From WTJH01 sp049889695 (GTDB lineage Bacteria; Bacteroidota; Bacteroidia; Flavobacteriales; Flavobacteriaceae): DNA of 64,000 nucleotides. Shown here one piece after another: positions 52,448 to 62,527 of the stretch (position 1 is the stretch's first letter; every line of letters begins with the position of its first letter). The stretch is taken from NCBI GenBank assembly GCA_049889695.1, contig JBMHCX010000006.1, forward strand, positions 186,001 through 250,000. The letters run 5' to 3'. The notes beneath the pieces are model-generated. The model was not told where the DNA came from, searched no databases, and saw only the letters and a list, made by a program, of their open reading frames with translations. The translations under genes and the position numbers were made by a program.

Positions 52448-54850
52448 ATGAGTTTCAGGATTAAAAAAGTCGCCGTTTTAGGGTCAGGTGTCATGGGATC
52501 TGGTATCGCTTGTCATTTGGCTAACGTTGGTATGGAGGTCTTAATGTTGGATATCCTTCCTAGGGATATGGCCCCAGCAAAAGCTAAACTTCCACAGGAA
52601 CGTAATAAAATCGCAAATAGCGCCTTGCAGACAGCTATTAAGTCTAAGCCAGCACCATTGTATACTAAAGGATTCGTTAATCGAATCAAAACAGGAAATT
52701 TTGAGGATGACTTTCAGTCAATAGCGGACGCCGATTGGATCATCGAAGTGGTCATCGAACGTTTAGATATTAAGCAATCTATTTTTGCTCAAGTCGATCA
52801 ATACCGTAAACCGGGAAGCTTAGTAAGTTCGAACACCTCTAGTATTCCCATTCACTTATTGGCGGAGGGTCGTTCAGCCGACTTTAAGCAGCATTTCTGC
52901 GGGACCCACTTTTTTAATCCCCCACGATATTTACGCCTACTAGAAATCATTCCTATCGCTGAGAGCGACCCCAAGATGATAGATTTCTTCATGGAGTTCG
53001 GAGATCTACAGTTGGGAAAACAAACTGTACTCTGTAAAGACACTCCTGCTTTTATAGCGAACCGTATTGGGGTAATGTCTGGCTGTAAGCTATTTGATTT
53101 AACAGAGCAATATGAACTTTCGATTGAAGAGGTTGATGCCCTAACAGGTGCTCTTTTGGGACGACCCAATACAGGGACTTTTCGATTACAAGACCTGGTG
53201 GGTCTTGATACCGGTGATAAGGTCACGCAGTTTGTCGTCAACAACGTAACAGATGATGAGTTTTTTGAGCCCATGAAAGGGCAAGAAACGCCCGCTTATT
53301 TCAAATTCTTATTGGAAAATGGCTTTTTGGGCAACAAATCGGGAAAAGGTTTCTATGAAAAAACAAAACAAAAAGACGAAAAAGGAAAAACCATCATCAA
53401 TGCCTTAAACCTTAAAACTTTGACCTATGCGCCTTCTGTCCGTCCGAAGATTGCAGTGGTGAAGCAAGCCAAAGGGATCGAACTGATGGATAAAAGAATG
53501 CAGTTCTTGCTCGAGGGAGAAGCCAAAGAACAGTCTTTTTTAAGAGACTATTTCTTGGCATTATTCTCGTATACAGCCATGCGACTCCCCGAAATTGCTG
53601 AAGCTTATTACAAGGTAGACGATGCCATGCGAGCAGGCTATGTTTGGGACTTTGGACCTTTTGAATATTGGGATCTTTTAGGATTCGAGAAAGGGTGCCA
53701 GATGATCGAAGCAGCAAAGCTTCCTCTGCCGAAATGGATTAAAGACATGCAGGCGGCTGGGGTGACTTCTTTTTACAAATATGCCGATGGGAAACGGATG
53801 TACTTCGACTTTCAAGCCCAGACGTGGAAGCCCGTTAGCGGAACTGAAAGCTTAATTATCCTCGATAGTCTTCGTGAAAAAAGTCCTATCATTAAAAATA
53901 GCGAATGTACTGTCCACGATATAGGCGATGGTGTTATGTGTGTAGAGTTCACCAGCAAAAGCAATGCCATTGGGGAAGGGATTGGGCAAGCCATGAGCGA
54001 TGCTATTGATCTTGCTGAATCTGAAGGTTGGAACGGTATTGTTATTGGAAATAATGCAAAGCAGTTTACGGTCGGCGCTAACCTGATGAATGTCGGGATG
54101 CTTGCCATGCAACAAAAATACGACGAGCTCAACCAAATGGTAGACGGTTTCCAGCAGGTGAATATGAAAATTAGAACCTCTAAGATTCCTGTGGTGGTGG
54201 CCACCCAAGGCTACGTTTTTGGAGGTGGATGCGAAATCTCCATGCATTGCGATGCTGGGGTTTATGCTGCTGAATCCTACATCGGATTGGTTGAAGTAGG
54301 GGTTGGTTTACTTCCCGGAGGTGGAGGGACAAAAGAGTTTGCTCTTCGTGCTTCCGATGCCTACTTTGAAGGAGATGTACAAATGCCAACACTGATCAGT
54401 CATTTTAAATCTATTGCTACTGCTGCTGTCGCTACTTCGGCTGAAGAGGCCTTTGATCTGAACTACCTTCAAAGGCATCGAGATCAAGTTTGCTACAATA
54501 CGCCAAGGAATATCGGCATGGCGAAAGCCAAGGTACTCCAACTGGCTCCCGGATATGTACCGGCCGCTGCGCGAGAAGACATTACTGTGCTCGGACGATC
54601 GGGGATGAGTGTGCTTTACTCGGCAATCAATGAATTCCGTCTCGGAGAATATATGTCCGACTACGATGTTGAAATTGCTCGTAAAATCGCTTATGTCATT
54701 TGTGGTGGCGATTTAACCAGCGCACAGAAAGTCAGTGAACAATACTTGCTAGATATTGAACGTGAAGGCTTTATGAGTCTTTTGGGGAATCAGAAAACCC
54801 TAGATCGAATTCAATATCTGCTGATGAACAATAAACCATTAAGAAATTAA
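52448..54850 (+). CDS. fadN: 3-hydroxyacyl-CoA dehydrogenase / enoyl-CoA hydratase (FadN type)
   Basis: Two beta-oxidation steps in one 800-residue protein. The N-terminal NAD-binding motif is GSGVMGSG at 12-19, the hydroxyacyl-CoA dehydrogenase C-domain follows (about 195-330), and an enoyl-CoA hydratase domain fills about 480-660 (GNNAKQFTVGANL). This order (dehydrogenase first) is that of Bacillus FadN, not E. coli FadB. It lies ten bases before fadA and behind the palindromic operator shared with etfBA. Confidence 0.93.
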   Translation: MSFRIKKVAVLGSGVMGSGIACHLANVGMEVLMLDILPRDMAPAKAKLPQERNKIANSALQTAIKSKPAPLYTKGFVNRIKTGNFEDDFQSIADADWIIEVVIERLDIKQSIFAQVDQYRKPGSLVSSNTSSIPIHLLAEGRSADFKQHFCGTHFFNPPRYLRLLEIIPIAESDPKMIDFFMEFGDLQLGKQTVLCKDTPAFIANRIGVMSGCKLFDLTEQYELSIEEVDALTGALLGRPNTGTFRLQDLVGLDTGDKVTQFVVNNVTDDEFFEPMKGQETPAYFKFLLENGFLGNKSGKGFYEKTKQKDEKGKTIINALNLKTLTYAPSVRPKIAVVKQAKGIELMDKRMQFLLEGEAKEQSFLRDYFLALFSYTAMRLPEIAEAYYKVDDAMRAGYVWDFGPFEYWDLLGFEKGCQMIEAAKLPLPKWIKDMQAAGVTSFYKYADGKRMYFDFQAQTWKPVSGTESLIILDSLREKSPIIKNSECTVHDIGDGVMCVEFTSKSNAIGEGIGQAMSDAIDLAESEGWNGIVIGNNAKQFTVGANLMNVGMLAMQQKYDELNQMVDGFQQVNMKIRTSKIPVVVATQGYVFGGGCEISMHCDAGVYAAESYIGLVEVGVGLLPGGGGTKEFALRASDAYFEGDVQMPTLISHFKSIATAAVATSAEEAFDLNYLQRHRDQVCYNTPRNIGMAKAKVLQLAPGYVPAAAREDITVLGRSGMSVLYSAINEFRLGEYMSDYDVEIARKIAYVICGGDLTSAQKVSEQYLLDIEREGFMSLLGNQKTLDRIQYLLMNNKPLRN

Positions 54851-54860
54851 TTTCCAAGCT

Positions 54861-56030
54861 ATGGAAGCATACATCATAAAAGGCTACCGCTCTGCGGTAG
54901 GAAAAGCCAAAAAAGGAGGGTTTAAAAACTATCGTTCCGATGACCTAGCCGTATCTATCATTCAGGCCCTAATGGCCGATTTCCCCCAGGTGGATCCTGC
55001 GCGTATAGACGATGTAATTGTGGGATGTGCCAACCCGGAAGGAGAACAAGGCCTACAGGTAGCACGTTTAATCGCTGCTAGAGCTTTAGGAAAAGAAGTT
55101 CCTGGCGTAACCATTAACCGATATTGTGCCTCTGGATTAGAAGCCATCGGTATGGCTGTCGGAAAAATTAAGGCTGGTTTCGGGCATGCATTTATCGCTG
55201 GAGGGACGGAGAGTATGAGTCTTTTACCCATGACAGGATATAAACTCTCCCCTAGCTATCAGGCCAATATAGATAATATTAACTACCACGTTAGTATGGG
55301 CGCTACAGCCGAAGCGGTCGCGGCCAAATACAACATTAGTCGCGATGCAGCCGATGAGTTCTCTGTCCGTTCACATGAAAAAGCGGCAATGGCCATCGAC
55401 TCAGGAAAGTTTACAGACGAAATTATCCCAATAGAAGTCGAAGAAGTATTTGTGGCTAACGGTAAACGACAATCGACTTCTCATACGGTAGCGATGGATG
55501 AAGGGGTACGTCGGGATACGAGCTTAGCGGGTCTAGCGCGTTTGCGCCCTGCCTTTAAAAAAGGAGGAGTCGTGACGGCGGGAAATTCTTCCCAGACGTC
55601 CGATGGAGCTGCATTTACCCTAGTGGTGAGCGAGGCCTTCGTAAAAGAACACAATCTGGAACCTATCGCCCGACTGGCAGCTGTGGCTGTTGGTGGAGTA
55701 GACCCACTCTATATGGGAATCGGCCCTTGTGTCGCTATTCCAAAGGCACTTCAACAAGCCGGTTTAAATTTAAATCAGATCGAGCAGGTAGAGCTTAATG
55801 AAGCCTTTGCTGTCCAAGCTCTGGCTGTTATCCAGGAAGCTGGCTTAGATCCCGAGATCGTTAACCCTAACGGAGGAGCTATTGCCCTAGGGCATCCGCT
55901 GGGCTGCACTGGTGCTAAGTTATCCATACAGCTGTTGAATGAGATGAAGAGACGGGAGCAGACCTATGGAATGGTAACGGCTTGTGTCGGTGGGGGGCAA
56001 GGAATTGCAGGAATTTTTGAACGCCTCTAA
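54861..56030 (+). CDS. fadA: Acetyl-CoA acyltransferase (3-ketoacyl-CoA thiolase)
   Basis: Final beta-oxidation step, cleaving 3-ketoacyl-CoA with CoA. 389 residues. Nucleophile Cys89 in NRYCASGLEA, NEAFAVQ, GGAIALGHPLGCTGA with the catalytic His and second Cys. Stop-to-start gaps of 10 bases from fadN and 28 to the TetR gene mark a fadN-fadA-tetR operon. Confidence 0.95.
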   Translation: MEAYIIKGYRSAVGKAKKGGFKNYRSDDLAVSIIQALMADFPQVDPARIDDVIVGCANPEGEQGLQVARLIAARALGKEVPGVTINRYCASGLEAIGMAVGKIKAGFGHAFIAGGTESMSLLPMTGYKLSPSYQANIDNINYHVSMGATAEAVAAKYNISRDAADEFSVRSHEKAAMAIDSGKFTDEIIPIEVEEVFVANGKRQSTSHTVAMDEGVRRDTSLAGLARLRPAFKKGGVVTAGNSSQTSDGAAFTLVVSEAFVKEHNLEPIARLAAVAVGGVDPLYMGIGPCVAIPKALQQAGLNLNQIEQVELNEAFAVQALAVIQEAGLDPEIVNPNGGAIALGHPLGCTGAKLSIQLLNEMKRREQTYGMVTACVGGGQGIAGIFERL

Positions 56031-56058
56031 GTCTACATTTAGTTCCAAAGATCCCGTG

Positions 56059-56643
56059 ATGGGAAAGCGAGCTTCACAGAAAATCGAAATTCGCAATCGT
56101 TTGTTGGAAGTAGGAAAAACCCTCTTTTCCGCCAAAGGACTAGATGCTGTCACGGTAGCCGAGGTAGTGGAGCAAGCACAAATTGCCCGTGGGACTTTCT
56201 ACAATTATTTCGATGATTGCTCCGACCTCTTCCAGGCCATTGTTTTAGAATTGATCGGTCAGATTCGGGAGGTATTCAATCAAAACCGAACCAGTAAAAC
56301 TTCGCTACACACCTATCTCTACACTACGTTTAAGTCGTATTTCGACTTTATTAGTACTGAGGAAATGGCTGACTTTCATTTGAAAAATCAGGCGCATATT
56401 CGTCAGAGTTCCTATCAGAACGATATTTTAAAATCGATCATGAAGGATCTCAACAGGGACCTCAAAGCCAGTGAACGAATTGGCGATTTTGATGAAAAGT
56501 ACGAGTTTTTATTATTGAGCTTTATGCTTGTTGGAAGCCCATTGGAGTTGTTCATTGCTACCCGTAATTCGAACTTGGCATTCTCGAGCGATCAGTTGGC
56601 TCTTTTTTTAGCCAAACTCTTTCATAAAGTACTGAAAAAGTAG
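56059..56643 (+). CDS. TetR-family regulator, candidate beta-oxidation repressor
   Basis: 194 residues from the ATG at 56059; a GTG at 55984 would overlap fadA by 47 bases. The helix-turn-helix is at about 30-51 (AVTVAEVVEQAQIARGTFYNYF), written here in two parts as AVTVAEVVEQA and QIARGTFYNYF. Ligand domain residues 60-190 are unassigned. Its position at the end of fadN-fadA, and two matching palindromes at fadN/scp2 and etfBA, make it the likely repressor that senses acyl-CoA, as B. subtilis FadR (also TetR type) does for fadNAE. Confidence 0.85.
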   Translation: MGKRASQKIEIRNRLLEVGKTLFSAKGLDAVTVAEVVEQAQIARGTFYNYFDDCSDLFQAIVLELIGQIREVFNQNRTSKTSLHTYLYTTFKSYFDFISTEEMADFHLKNQAHIRQSSYQNDILKSIMKDLNRDLKASERIGDFDEKYEFLLLSFMLVGSPLELFIATRNSNLAFSSDQLALFLAKLFHKVLKK

Positions 56644-56646
56644 CCC

Positions 56647-57078
56647 TTATACTTTTTTAACGACATAGGTCACCACTCCCCATATTTGCAGTTCATTGTC
56701 TTTTGTGACTTTTATCGGCTGGTACTTTGGGTTTTCAGGCATCAGATAAACACAGTCTTTTTCTACTTTTAATCGCTTAACGGTAAATTCTCCGTCTAAA
56801 AAACAAACGGCAATGGCGTTGTTTTGCGGTTCAATACTTCGGTCAATCACCAGCAGATCGCCATCGTCTAATCCAGCTCCTTGCATCGATTGTCCAGATA
56901 CTCGCGCATAAAAGGTAGCTTCTTCATTTTTGACGACTTCTTGGTCGATACTGATCCGTACTTCTTTAAAATCGTCTGCAGGGGAAGGAAATCCAGCAGA
57001 AATACCTTCTTGGGCTAAGTGAAGACTTTTGCGAAAGTCCGTATCGGGTTGGAAAAAAGTAATGCCTGGCTTTTTCAT
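56647..57078 (-). CDS. umuD: UmuD-like S24 autoproteolytic subunit
   Basis: 143 residues, LexA/UmuD type S24 peptidase that becomes UmuD' after RecA-stimulated self-cleavage. The cleavage pair is Ala28-Gly29 (SAGFPSP), the catalytic Ser is Ser64 in SGQSMQG and the Lys is Lys101 in EFTVKRL, a constant offset from E. coli UmuD positions 24-25, 60 and 97. It follows umuC (three-base gap) rather than preceding it. It converges on the TetR gene with three bases between. Confidence 0.93.
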   Translation of the reverse strand: MKKPGITFFQPDTDFRKSLHLAQEGISAGFPSPADDFKEVRISIDQEVVKNEEATFYARVSGQSMQGAGLDDGDLLVIDRSIEPQNNAIAVCFLDGEFTVKRLKVEKDCVYLMPENPKYQPIKVTKDNELQIWGVVTYVVKKV

Positions 57079-57081
57079 GTT

Positions 57082-58353
57082 TTATTTTTTAGAAGTACCC
57101 ACACGAATGATTTCGCTTATTTCGGTGGTGTACTTTTTGGAAAGGTGCTCCTGTTTCATTTTCCAAGTACGATTCAAATCTTGATTGGCCAGTTTCATTC
57201 GATGTGGGCCGAATCGACGGTGTATCTTATCGATGGCTTGCATCAAAGCATCGTGCTGATTGAGGGTGCTTTCAAATAAATTCAGCTGTCTTTGGTCAGT
57301 AGGGGTTAAGCCCATGACCATGACCCCTGCTTTCTTGTAGCTAATCCCAGGACGGTAAATTTGTTTGAGTCCTTGAATGGCATACTTGCTTAAACTGAGA
57401 CTGGAATGGGTGGCATAAGGGAGCGTTATCACGCAATTATTGCGGTAGAGAGGCGCGTCTTTTTTGAATGGATCGCTCCGGACAAATACCATTAATGCAG
57501 TGCAGCTACTGTGTTGTTGTCTCATTTTTTCAGCACAGTTAACAGCAAACGTACTGACGCGTTCTTCGAGTTGATGGAACTCCGTTAGTAATCCTTCAAA
57601 GCTTCGAGTCGTCGCAATCGATTTTTTTGGTGGAGGCGCTTGTTCAAGCTGGATGTAAGGAAGCCCTTGAAGATCCTTCTTTAGGCGGAGTCCCAAAACG
57701 CTCATTTCTTTTTTCACCCAAGCATCTGGAAACTTAACAAAATCAAAGGCTGTTTTTACGCCATGGGATTGGAGTCGTTCGCTATGTCGTCTGCCAATGC
57801 CCCAAACATCCTCTATAGCAGTCCATTTTAAAGCTTTAATACGTTTTTCTTCCGAGTCGATACTGTATACACCCTGCGTCTGGTCGGCATATTTTTTAGC
57901 AATTTTATTCGCCACTTTTGCAAGAGCCTTACTGGGACCAAAACCAATAGATACCGGTATTCCAGTCCATCGACCTACCCGTTGTCGCATTTGGTGACCG
58001 ATGGTTGGCAAGTTAAAATAGTCGAACCCTTCGAATTGTAAGAATGCCTCATCTATACTGTACACTTCTACTTGCGGTGTAAATTGTTCTAAAATTCGCA
58101 TTACACGGCTGCTCATGTCGCCATATAAAGGATAATTCGATGAAAACACTTGAATTTTATGTTTTTCGAAGATGCTTTGAAACTTAAAAGCAGGGGCCCC
58201 CATCGGAATACCTAAGGCTTTGGCTTCATTACTACGCGCAATGACACAGCCGTCGTTATTGGACAGAATCACGATGGGATGCTTTTCGAACTGCGGCTGA
58301 AACACCCGTTCGCAGGAAGCGTAAAAATTGTTACAATCAACTAATGCAAACAC
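57082..58353 (-). CDS. umuC: Y-family DNA polymerase UmuC (Pol V catalytic subunit)
   Basis: 423-residue translesion polymerase. Palm motifs DCNNFYASCERVF at about 6-18 and YSIDEAFLQF at about 97-106 carry the metal-binding acids. A little-finger domain is at about 240-360, and the C-terminal UmuC-specific extension follows. The start is GTG at 58353 (VFALVDCNN). It precedes umuD, reversing the E. coli order. The gap up to sucA (58354-58526) shows no recognised LexA site. Confidence 0.94.
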   Translation of the reverse strand: MFALVDCNNFYASCERVFQPQFEKHPIVILSNNDGCVIARSNEAKALGIPMGAPAFKFQSIFEKHKIQVFSSNYPLYGDMSSRVMRILEQFTPQVEVYSIDEAFLQFEGFDYFNLPTIGHQMRQRVGRWTGIPVSIGFGPSKALAKVANKIAKKYADQTQGVYSIDSEEKRIKALKWTAIEDVWGIGRRHSERLQSHGVKTAFDFVKFPDAWVKKEMSVLGLRLKKDLQGLPYIQLEQAPPPKKSIATTRSFEGLLTEFHQLEERVSTFAVNCAEKMRQQHSSCTALMVFVRSDPFKKDAPLYRNNCVITLPYATHSSLSLSKYAIQGLKQIYRPGISYKKAGVMVMGLTPTDQRQLNLFESTLNQHDALMQAIDKIHRRFGPHRMKLANQDLNRTWKMKQEHLSKKYTTEISEIIRVGTSKK

Positions 58354-58490
58354 CTTGCAAAATTCAAAAATTTATTTGGTTTATGGTTTTAGAATTTCCT
58401 TCTTCTATCTAAAAAAATGTTGAATTTGAAATAATTTTAGCCTTATAGCTAAATTTAAATTCTTTTAAATGGATGATTTTAGGTTTTATG

Positions 58491-58498
58491 TACATTTG
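58491..58498 (+). promoter_or_regulatory. -7 box of sucAB promoter
   Basis: TACATTTG followed by TT matches TANNTTTG, 28 bases before the sucA ATG. No matching -33 TTTG is evident. Confidence 0.55.
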
Positions 58499-58526
58499 TT
58501 TATCTATTGAGACCAATTAAAACTTT

Positions 58527-61292
58527 ATGGAGAAATACTCCTTCTTAAATGCCGCCCATACAGATTATTTTGCGGAATTATACAATCAGTATTTACAACA
58601 TCCCGATAGTGTAGAGCCCAGTTGGAGAGCTTTTTTTCAAGGGTTCGACTTTGGAGCAGAGAATGGAGTAGCTGAACTTACTGCGGCCGATACACAAATT
58701 CCTGAACAGGTCAGAAAGGAGTTTCAGGTAGTTAAACTGATCGATGCTTATCGCAGCAGAGGGCATCTATTTACCAAAACAAATCCGGTTCGCGACCGAC
58801 GAAAATACAGCCCAACCCTCGATATTGAAAACTTTGGCCTTAATAGTGCGGACCTACAAACAGTCTTTAACGCTGGATCGGTCATGGGCATTGGGCCCTC
58901 TACTCTGGCAACCATTATCGAGCACCTCCAAAAAGTTTATTGCGACTCTATTGGGGTAGAATATATGTATATACGCGATCCTGAAAAAGTACAGTGGATT
59001 CAGGAACGACTTAACATCAACGACAATCACCCTCAATTCTCTGTCGATCAGAAAAAACACATCCTAAAGAAATTAAATCAAGCTGTTGCTTTTGAGAATT
59101 TCTTACACACCAAATATGTCGGTCAGAAGCGTTTTTCGCTGGAAGGGGGAGAATCGCTTATTCCAGCTTTAGATGCGGTTATTGAATCGGCTGCCAACCA
59201 AGGAGTTCAAGAATTCGTGATGGGGATGGCCCACCGTGGAAGATTAAACACACTGACCAATATCTTTGGGAAGTCTAGCCGCGATATTTTTAGTGAATTT
59301 GACGGAAAAGACTATCAAGAAGTCATCTTTGACGGGGACGTGAAATACCACTTAGGGTGGACCTCCAAACGCAAGTCCGATACTGGGAAAGAAATCAACC
59401 TCAATATAGCTCCTAATCCTTCTCATTTGGAAACCGTCGGAGCGGTAGTGGAAGGAATTACCCGAGCTAAACTCGAAAGAAATTTTGACGGAGATACATC
59501 TAAAGTAATTCCGATTATTGTACACGGTGATGCCGCTATCGCTGGGCAAGGCTTGCCATATGAGATCGTCCAGATGGCTCGCCTGAAAGGCTATGGCGTA
59601 GGAGGGACCATACATATCGTTGTGAACAATCAGATCGGATTCACTACCAATTACTTGGATGCTCGCTCGAGTACTTACTGTACGGATGTAGGGAAAGTAA
59701 CCCTGTCTCCGGTAATGCACGTCAATGCCGATGATGCCGAAGCAGTTGTACATGCGACTTTGTTTGCATTGGATTATCGCATGAAGTTCGGGCGAGATGT
59801 ATTCATCGACTTGTTGGGATATCGACGTTATGGTCATAACGAAGGGGATGAGCCTCGATTCACCCAACCTCAACTCTACAAGGCTATAGCCAAACATAAA
59901 AACCCTAGAGATATATATGCTGAACAACTGATAGCTCAAGGGATCATAGATGCGAACTACGTCAAGCAACTCGAGCAAGATTACAAGAATAGTCTGGAGG
60001 ATGATTTAGAAAGTTCTCGTAAAGTAGACAAGACAGAAATCACCCCATTTATGCAAGACGCTTGGGAAGATTTTGTCCGGGTAGATGAGGAAGTCATGCG
60101 GGAAGGGATAGAGACCGCCATTACTCTCGAAAATTTAGACTTTGTCGCCGATAAACTCACTCAGCTTCCTGAAGACAAAAAATTCTTACGGAAGGCAGAA
60201 CGACTGATTGCCGATCGGCGAAAAATGTATTTTGAAACCGATCGATTGGATTGGGCCATGGGCGAGTCATTAGCCTATGGGACACTCCTCTTAGAAGGCT
60301 ATGATGTTCGTATTTCTGGGCAAGATGTAGAGAGAGGAACTTTTTCGCATCGCCATGCGGTTCTCAAATCTGAGACATCTGAAGAAGAAATAATATTGTT
60401 TAATCAGATTCGTCCGGGCGACCAAGGGCGCTTACGGATCTATAATTCACTCCTATCTGAATATGGAGTGTTAGGCTTCGATTATGGCTATGCCATGGCA
60501 TCTCCAAAAACACTTACCATTTGGGAAGCTCAGTTTGGCGATTTTTCCAATGGCGCTCAGATCATGATCGATCAGTACATTTCTGCTGCAGAAGACAAGT
60601 GGAAATTGCAAAACGGGATTGTACTTTTCCTCCCGCACGGTTACGAAGGTCAGGGAGCAGAACACAGTTCAGCACGTATAGAACGATATCTGCAATTATG
60701 CGCCAAAGACAATATGTTTGTCATGAATTGCACAACACCGGCCAATCTTTTCCACATGCTTCGCAAGCAAATGTTGGTCAATTTTAGAAAGCCCCTAGTG
60801 GTCTTTACCCCGAAGAGTCTACTGCGTCATCCGCAGGCAGTGTCTTCAAAAAAGGAGCTGACTTCAGGTGTTTTTCAACCATTAATACCCGATCGTGAAG
60901 TGCTTCCGAAACAGGCCAAGCGTCTGGTCTTTTGTTCCGGAAAATTTTATTACGATTTAATGGCTGCACGAGAGGCTAAAGGTGCAAATGACACTGCTAT
61001 TGTTCGTTTAGAACAACTTTTCCCACTGCCCTATGCTGAAATTCGCCAACAACTCTCCGATTACAGTGGGGTAGAAGAAGTGGTTTGGGCACAAGAAGAA
61101 CCCCGAAATATGGGTGTTTGGGGACATTTGCTACTGCATTTACCCGAAGCCCAAAGCTTTAGAGGCGTGAGTCGTCGTTTTTACGGGGCTCCAGCAGCCG
61201 GAAGTGCTGTCCGATTCCAAAGACGCCACCAAGAGGTGATCGATTGCGTTTTTGATGCTAGTTTAAATAACCTTATCCGAAAGAAGAAATAA
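58527..61292 (+). CDS. sucA: 2-oxoglutarate dehydrogenase E1 component
   Basis: Thiamine-diphosphate decarboxylase of the TCA-cycle 2-oxoglutarate dehydrogenase complex, 921 residues. The N-terminus (YFAELYNQYLQHPDSVEPSW) recruits E2 in the family. The ThDP-binding stretch is GDAAIAGQGLPYEIVQM and the GHNEGDEPRFTQP region follows; the C-terminal transketolase-like pyrimidine domain begins near 590. It lies 11 bases upstream of sucB. Confidence 0.97.
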   Translation: MEKYSFLNAAHTDYFAELYNQYLQHPDSVEPSWRAFFQGFDFGAENGVAELTAADTQIPEQVRKEFQVVKLIDAYRSRGHLFTKTNPVRDRRKYSPTLDIENFGLNSADLQTVFNAGSVMGIGPSTLATIIEHLQKVYCDSIGVEYMYIRDPEKVQWIQERLNINDNHPQFSVDQKKHILKKLNQAVAFENFLHTKYVGQKRFSLEGGESLIPALDAVIESAANQGVQEFVMGMAHRGRLNTLTNIFGKSSRDIFSEFDGKDYQEVIFDGDVKYHLGWTSKRKSDTGKEINLNIAPNPSHLETVGAVVEGITRAKLERNFDGDTSKVIPIIVHGDAAIAGQGLPYEIVQMARLKGYGVGGTIHIVVNNQIGFTTNYLDARSSTYCTDVGKVTLSPVMHVNADDAEAVVHATLFALDYRMKFGRDVFIDLLGYRRYGHNEGDEPRFTQPQLYKAIAKHKNPRDIYAEQLIAQGIIDANYVKQLEQDYKNSLEDDLESSRKVDKTEITPFMQDAWEDFVRVDEEVMREGIETAITLENLDFVADKLTQLPEDKKFLRKAERLIADRRKMYFETDRLDWAMGESLAYGTLLLEGYDVRISGQDVERGTFSHRHAVLKSETSEEEIILFNQIRPGDQGRLRIYNSLLSEYGVLGFDYGYAMASPKTLTIWEAQFGDFSNGAQIMIDQYISAAEDKWKLQNGIVLFLPHGYEGQGAEHSSARIERYLQLCAKDNMFVMNCTTPANLFHMLRKQMLVNFRKPLVVFTPKSLLRHPQAVSSKKELTSGVFQPLIPDREVLPKQAKRLVFCSGKFYYDLMAAREAKGANDTAIVRLEQLFPLPYAEIRQQLSDYSGVEEVVWAQEEPRNMGVWGHLLLHLPEAQSFRGVSRRFYGAPAAGSAVRFQRRHQEVIDCVFDASLNNLIRKKK

Positions 61293-61303
61293 TCAATTGA
61301 ATC

Positions 61304-62527
61304 ATGATTTTAGAAATGAAAGTGCCCTCACCGGGCGAATCTATCACGGAAGTTGAAATCGCACAATGGCTGGTAGCTGATGGAGACTATGTAGAGAAAG
61401 ATCAAGCTATAGCCGAGGTGGATTCCGACAAAGCAACCCTCGAACTTCCTGCTGAAGTGAGTGGAACCATTACGCTGAAAGCTGAAGAGGGAGACGCAGT
61501 CGCTGTTGGCGCTGTCGTTTGTTTGATTGATACAGAGGGACAACCAGCCGAAGGTGCAGCAGCTGCCACCACAGCCGCTCCTCCAGCAGAAACTACAGCT
61601 GCTCCGCCAGAGTCAGCTCCAAAAGCCGCTCCAGCAGCAGCAACTTATGCCAGCGGGACGGCTTCTCCAGCAGCCAAGAAAATATTGGCCGAAAAAAATA
61701 TCGACCCTAGCGCTATTGTAGGGACTGGAAGAGACGGTCGTGTTACCAAAAACGATGCCGTGAATGCCGTAGCTTCCATGGGAACAGCTCCTGATAGAGG
61801 TCAACGCGTCGAAAACCGTCAAAAACTGTCAATGCTTCGCAGAAAAGTAGCGCAGCGTTTGGTTTCAGTGAAAAATGAAACAGCCATGCTTACCACTTTT
61901 AATGAAGTGGATATGTCTCCTATTTTTGCTTTGCGGAAAGAACACAAAGAAGCATTTGCGGATAAACATCAAGTCGGACTTGGGTTTATGAGCTTCTTTA
62001 CCAAAGCAGTCATCCGCGCATTGCAAATGTACCCAGACGTGAATGCCATGATCGATGGGGACTATAAAGTCAACTATGAGTATTGCGATATCAGTATAGC
62101 TGTCTCAGGACCCAAAGGACTGATGGTTCCCGTAGTTCGCAACGCTGAAACCTTATCGTTTAGAGGGATTGAAGCCGAAATTAAGCGTTTAGCAATACGT
62201 GCCAGAGACGGACAAATCACTGTCGACGACATGACAGGTGGAACATTTACCATTTCGAATGGGGGAGTCTTCGGATCCATGCTTTCCACACCTATCCTCA
62301 ACCCTCCACAATCTGCTATTCTGGGCATGCATAATATTATTGAACGACCAATCGCTGTAAATGGTGAAGTTGTTATTCGTCCGATGATGTATCTAGCGCT
62401 TTCCTATGACCACAGAATTATTGATGGAAAAGAATCTGTTGGATTTTTAATTGCGATTAAAGAAGCATTGGAAAACCCTGTGGAGATCCTCATGGATGGA
62501 AACGTACAAAACGCTTTAGAACTGTAG
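61304..62527 (+). CDS. sucB: 2-oxoglutarate dehydrogenase E2 (dihydrolipoamide succinyltransferase)
   Basis: 407 residues. A lipoyl domain (1-78) has the lipoyl Lys43 in DSDKATLEL. An Ala/Pro-rich hinge (about 80-118), a peripheral subunit-binding domain (about 118-155, SPAAKKILAEKNID) and a catalytic core follow, with YDHRIIDGKE near 373 holding the active His and Asp. Co-transcribed with sucA. No E3 gene is present here. Its 3' end overlaps the convergent retropepsin-like gene by 12 bases. Confidence 0.96.
   Translation: MILEMKVPSPGESITEVEIAQWLVADGDYVEKDQAIAEVDSDKATLELPAEVSGTITLKAEEGDAVAVGAVVCLIDTEGQPAEGAAAATTAAPPAETTAAPPESAPKAAPAAATYASGTASPAAKKILAEKNIDPSAIVGTGRDGRVTKNDAVNAVASMGTAPDRGQRVENRQKLSMLRRKVAQRLVSVKNETAMLTTFNEVDMSPIFALRKEHKEAFADKHQVGLGFMSFFTKAVIRALQMYPDVNAMIDGDYKVNYEYCDISIAVSGPKGLMVPVVRNAETLSFRGIEAEIKRLAIRARDGQITVDDMTGGTFTISNGGVFGSMLSTPILNPPQSAILGMHNIIERPIAVNGEVVIRPMMYLALSYDHRIIDGKESVGFLIAIKEALENPVEILMDGNVQNALEL

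Noticed and set aside
55984..56058. Longer TetR form starting at a GTG inside fadA
   Set aside because: It adds 25 non-homologous residues overlapping fadA; the ATG at 56059 gives a usual TetR N-terminus.
58387..58414. TTTTAGA-N14-TCTAAAA inverted repeat upstream of umuC as an SOS box
   Set aside because: It lies in very AT-rich DNA, does not match a LexA site known to me, and has no second copy in the window.
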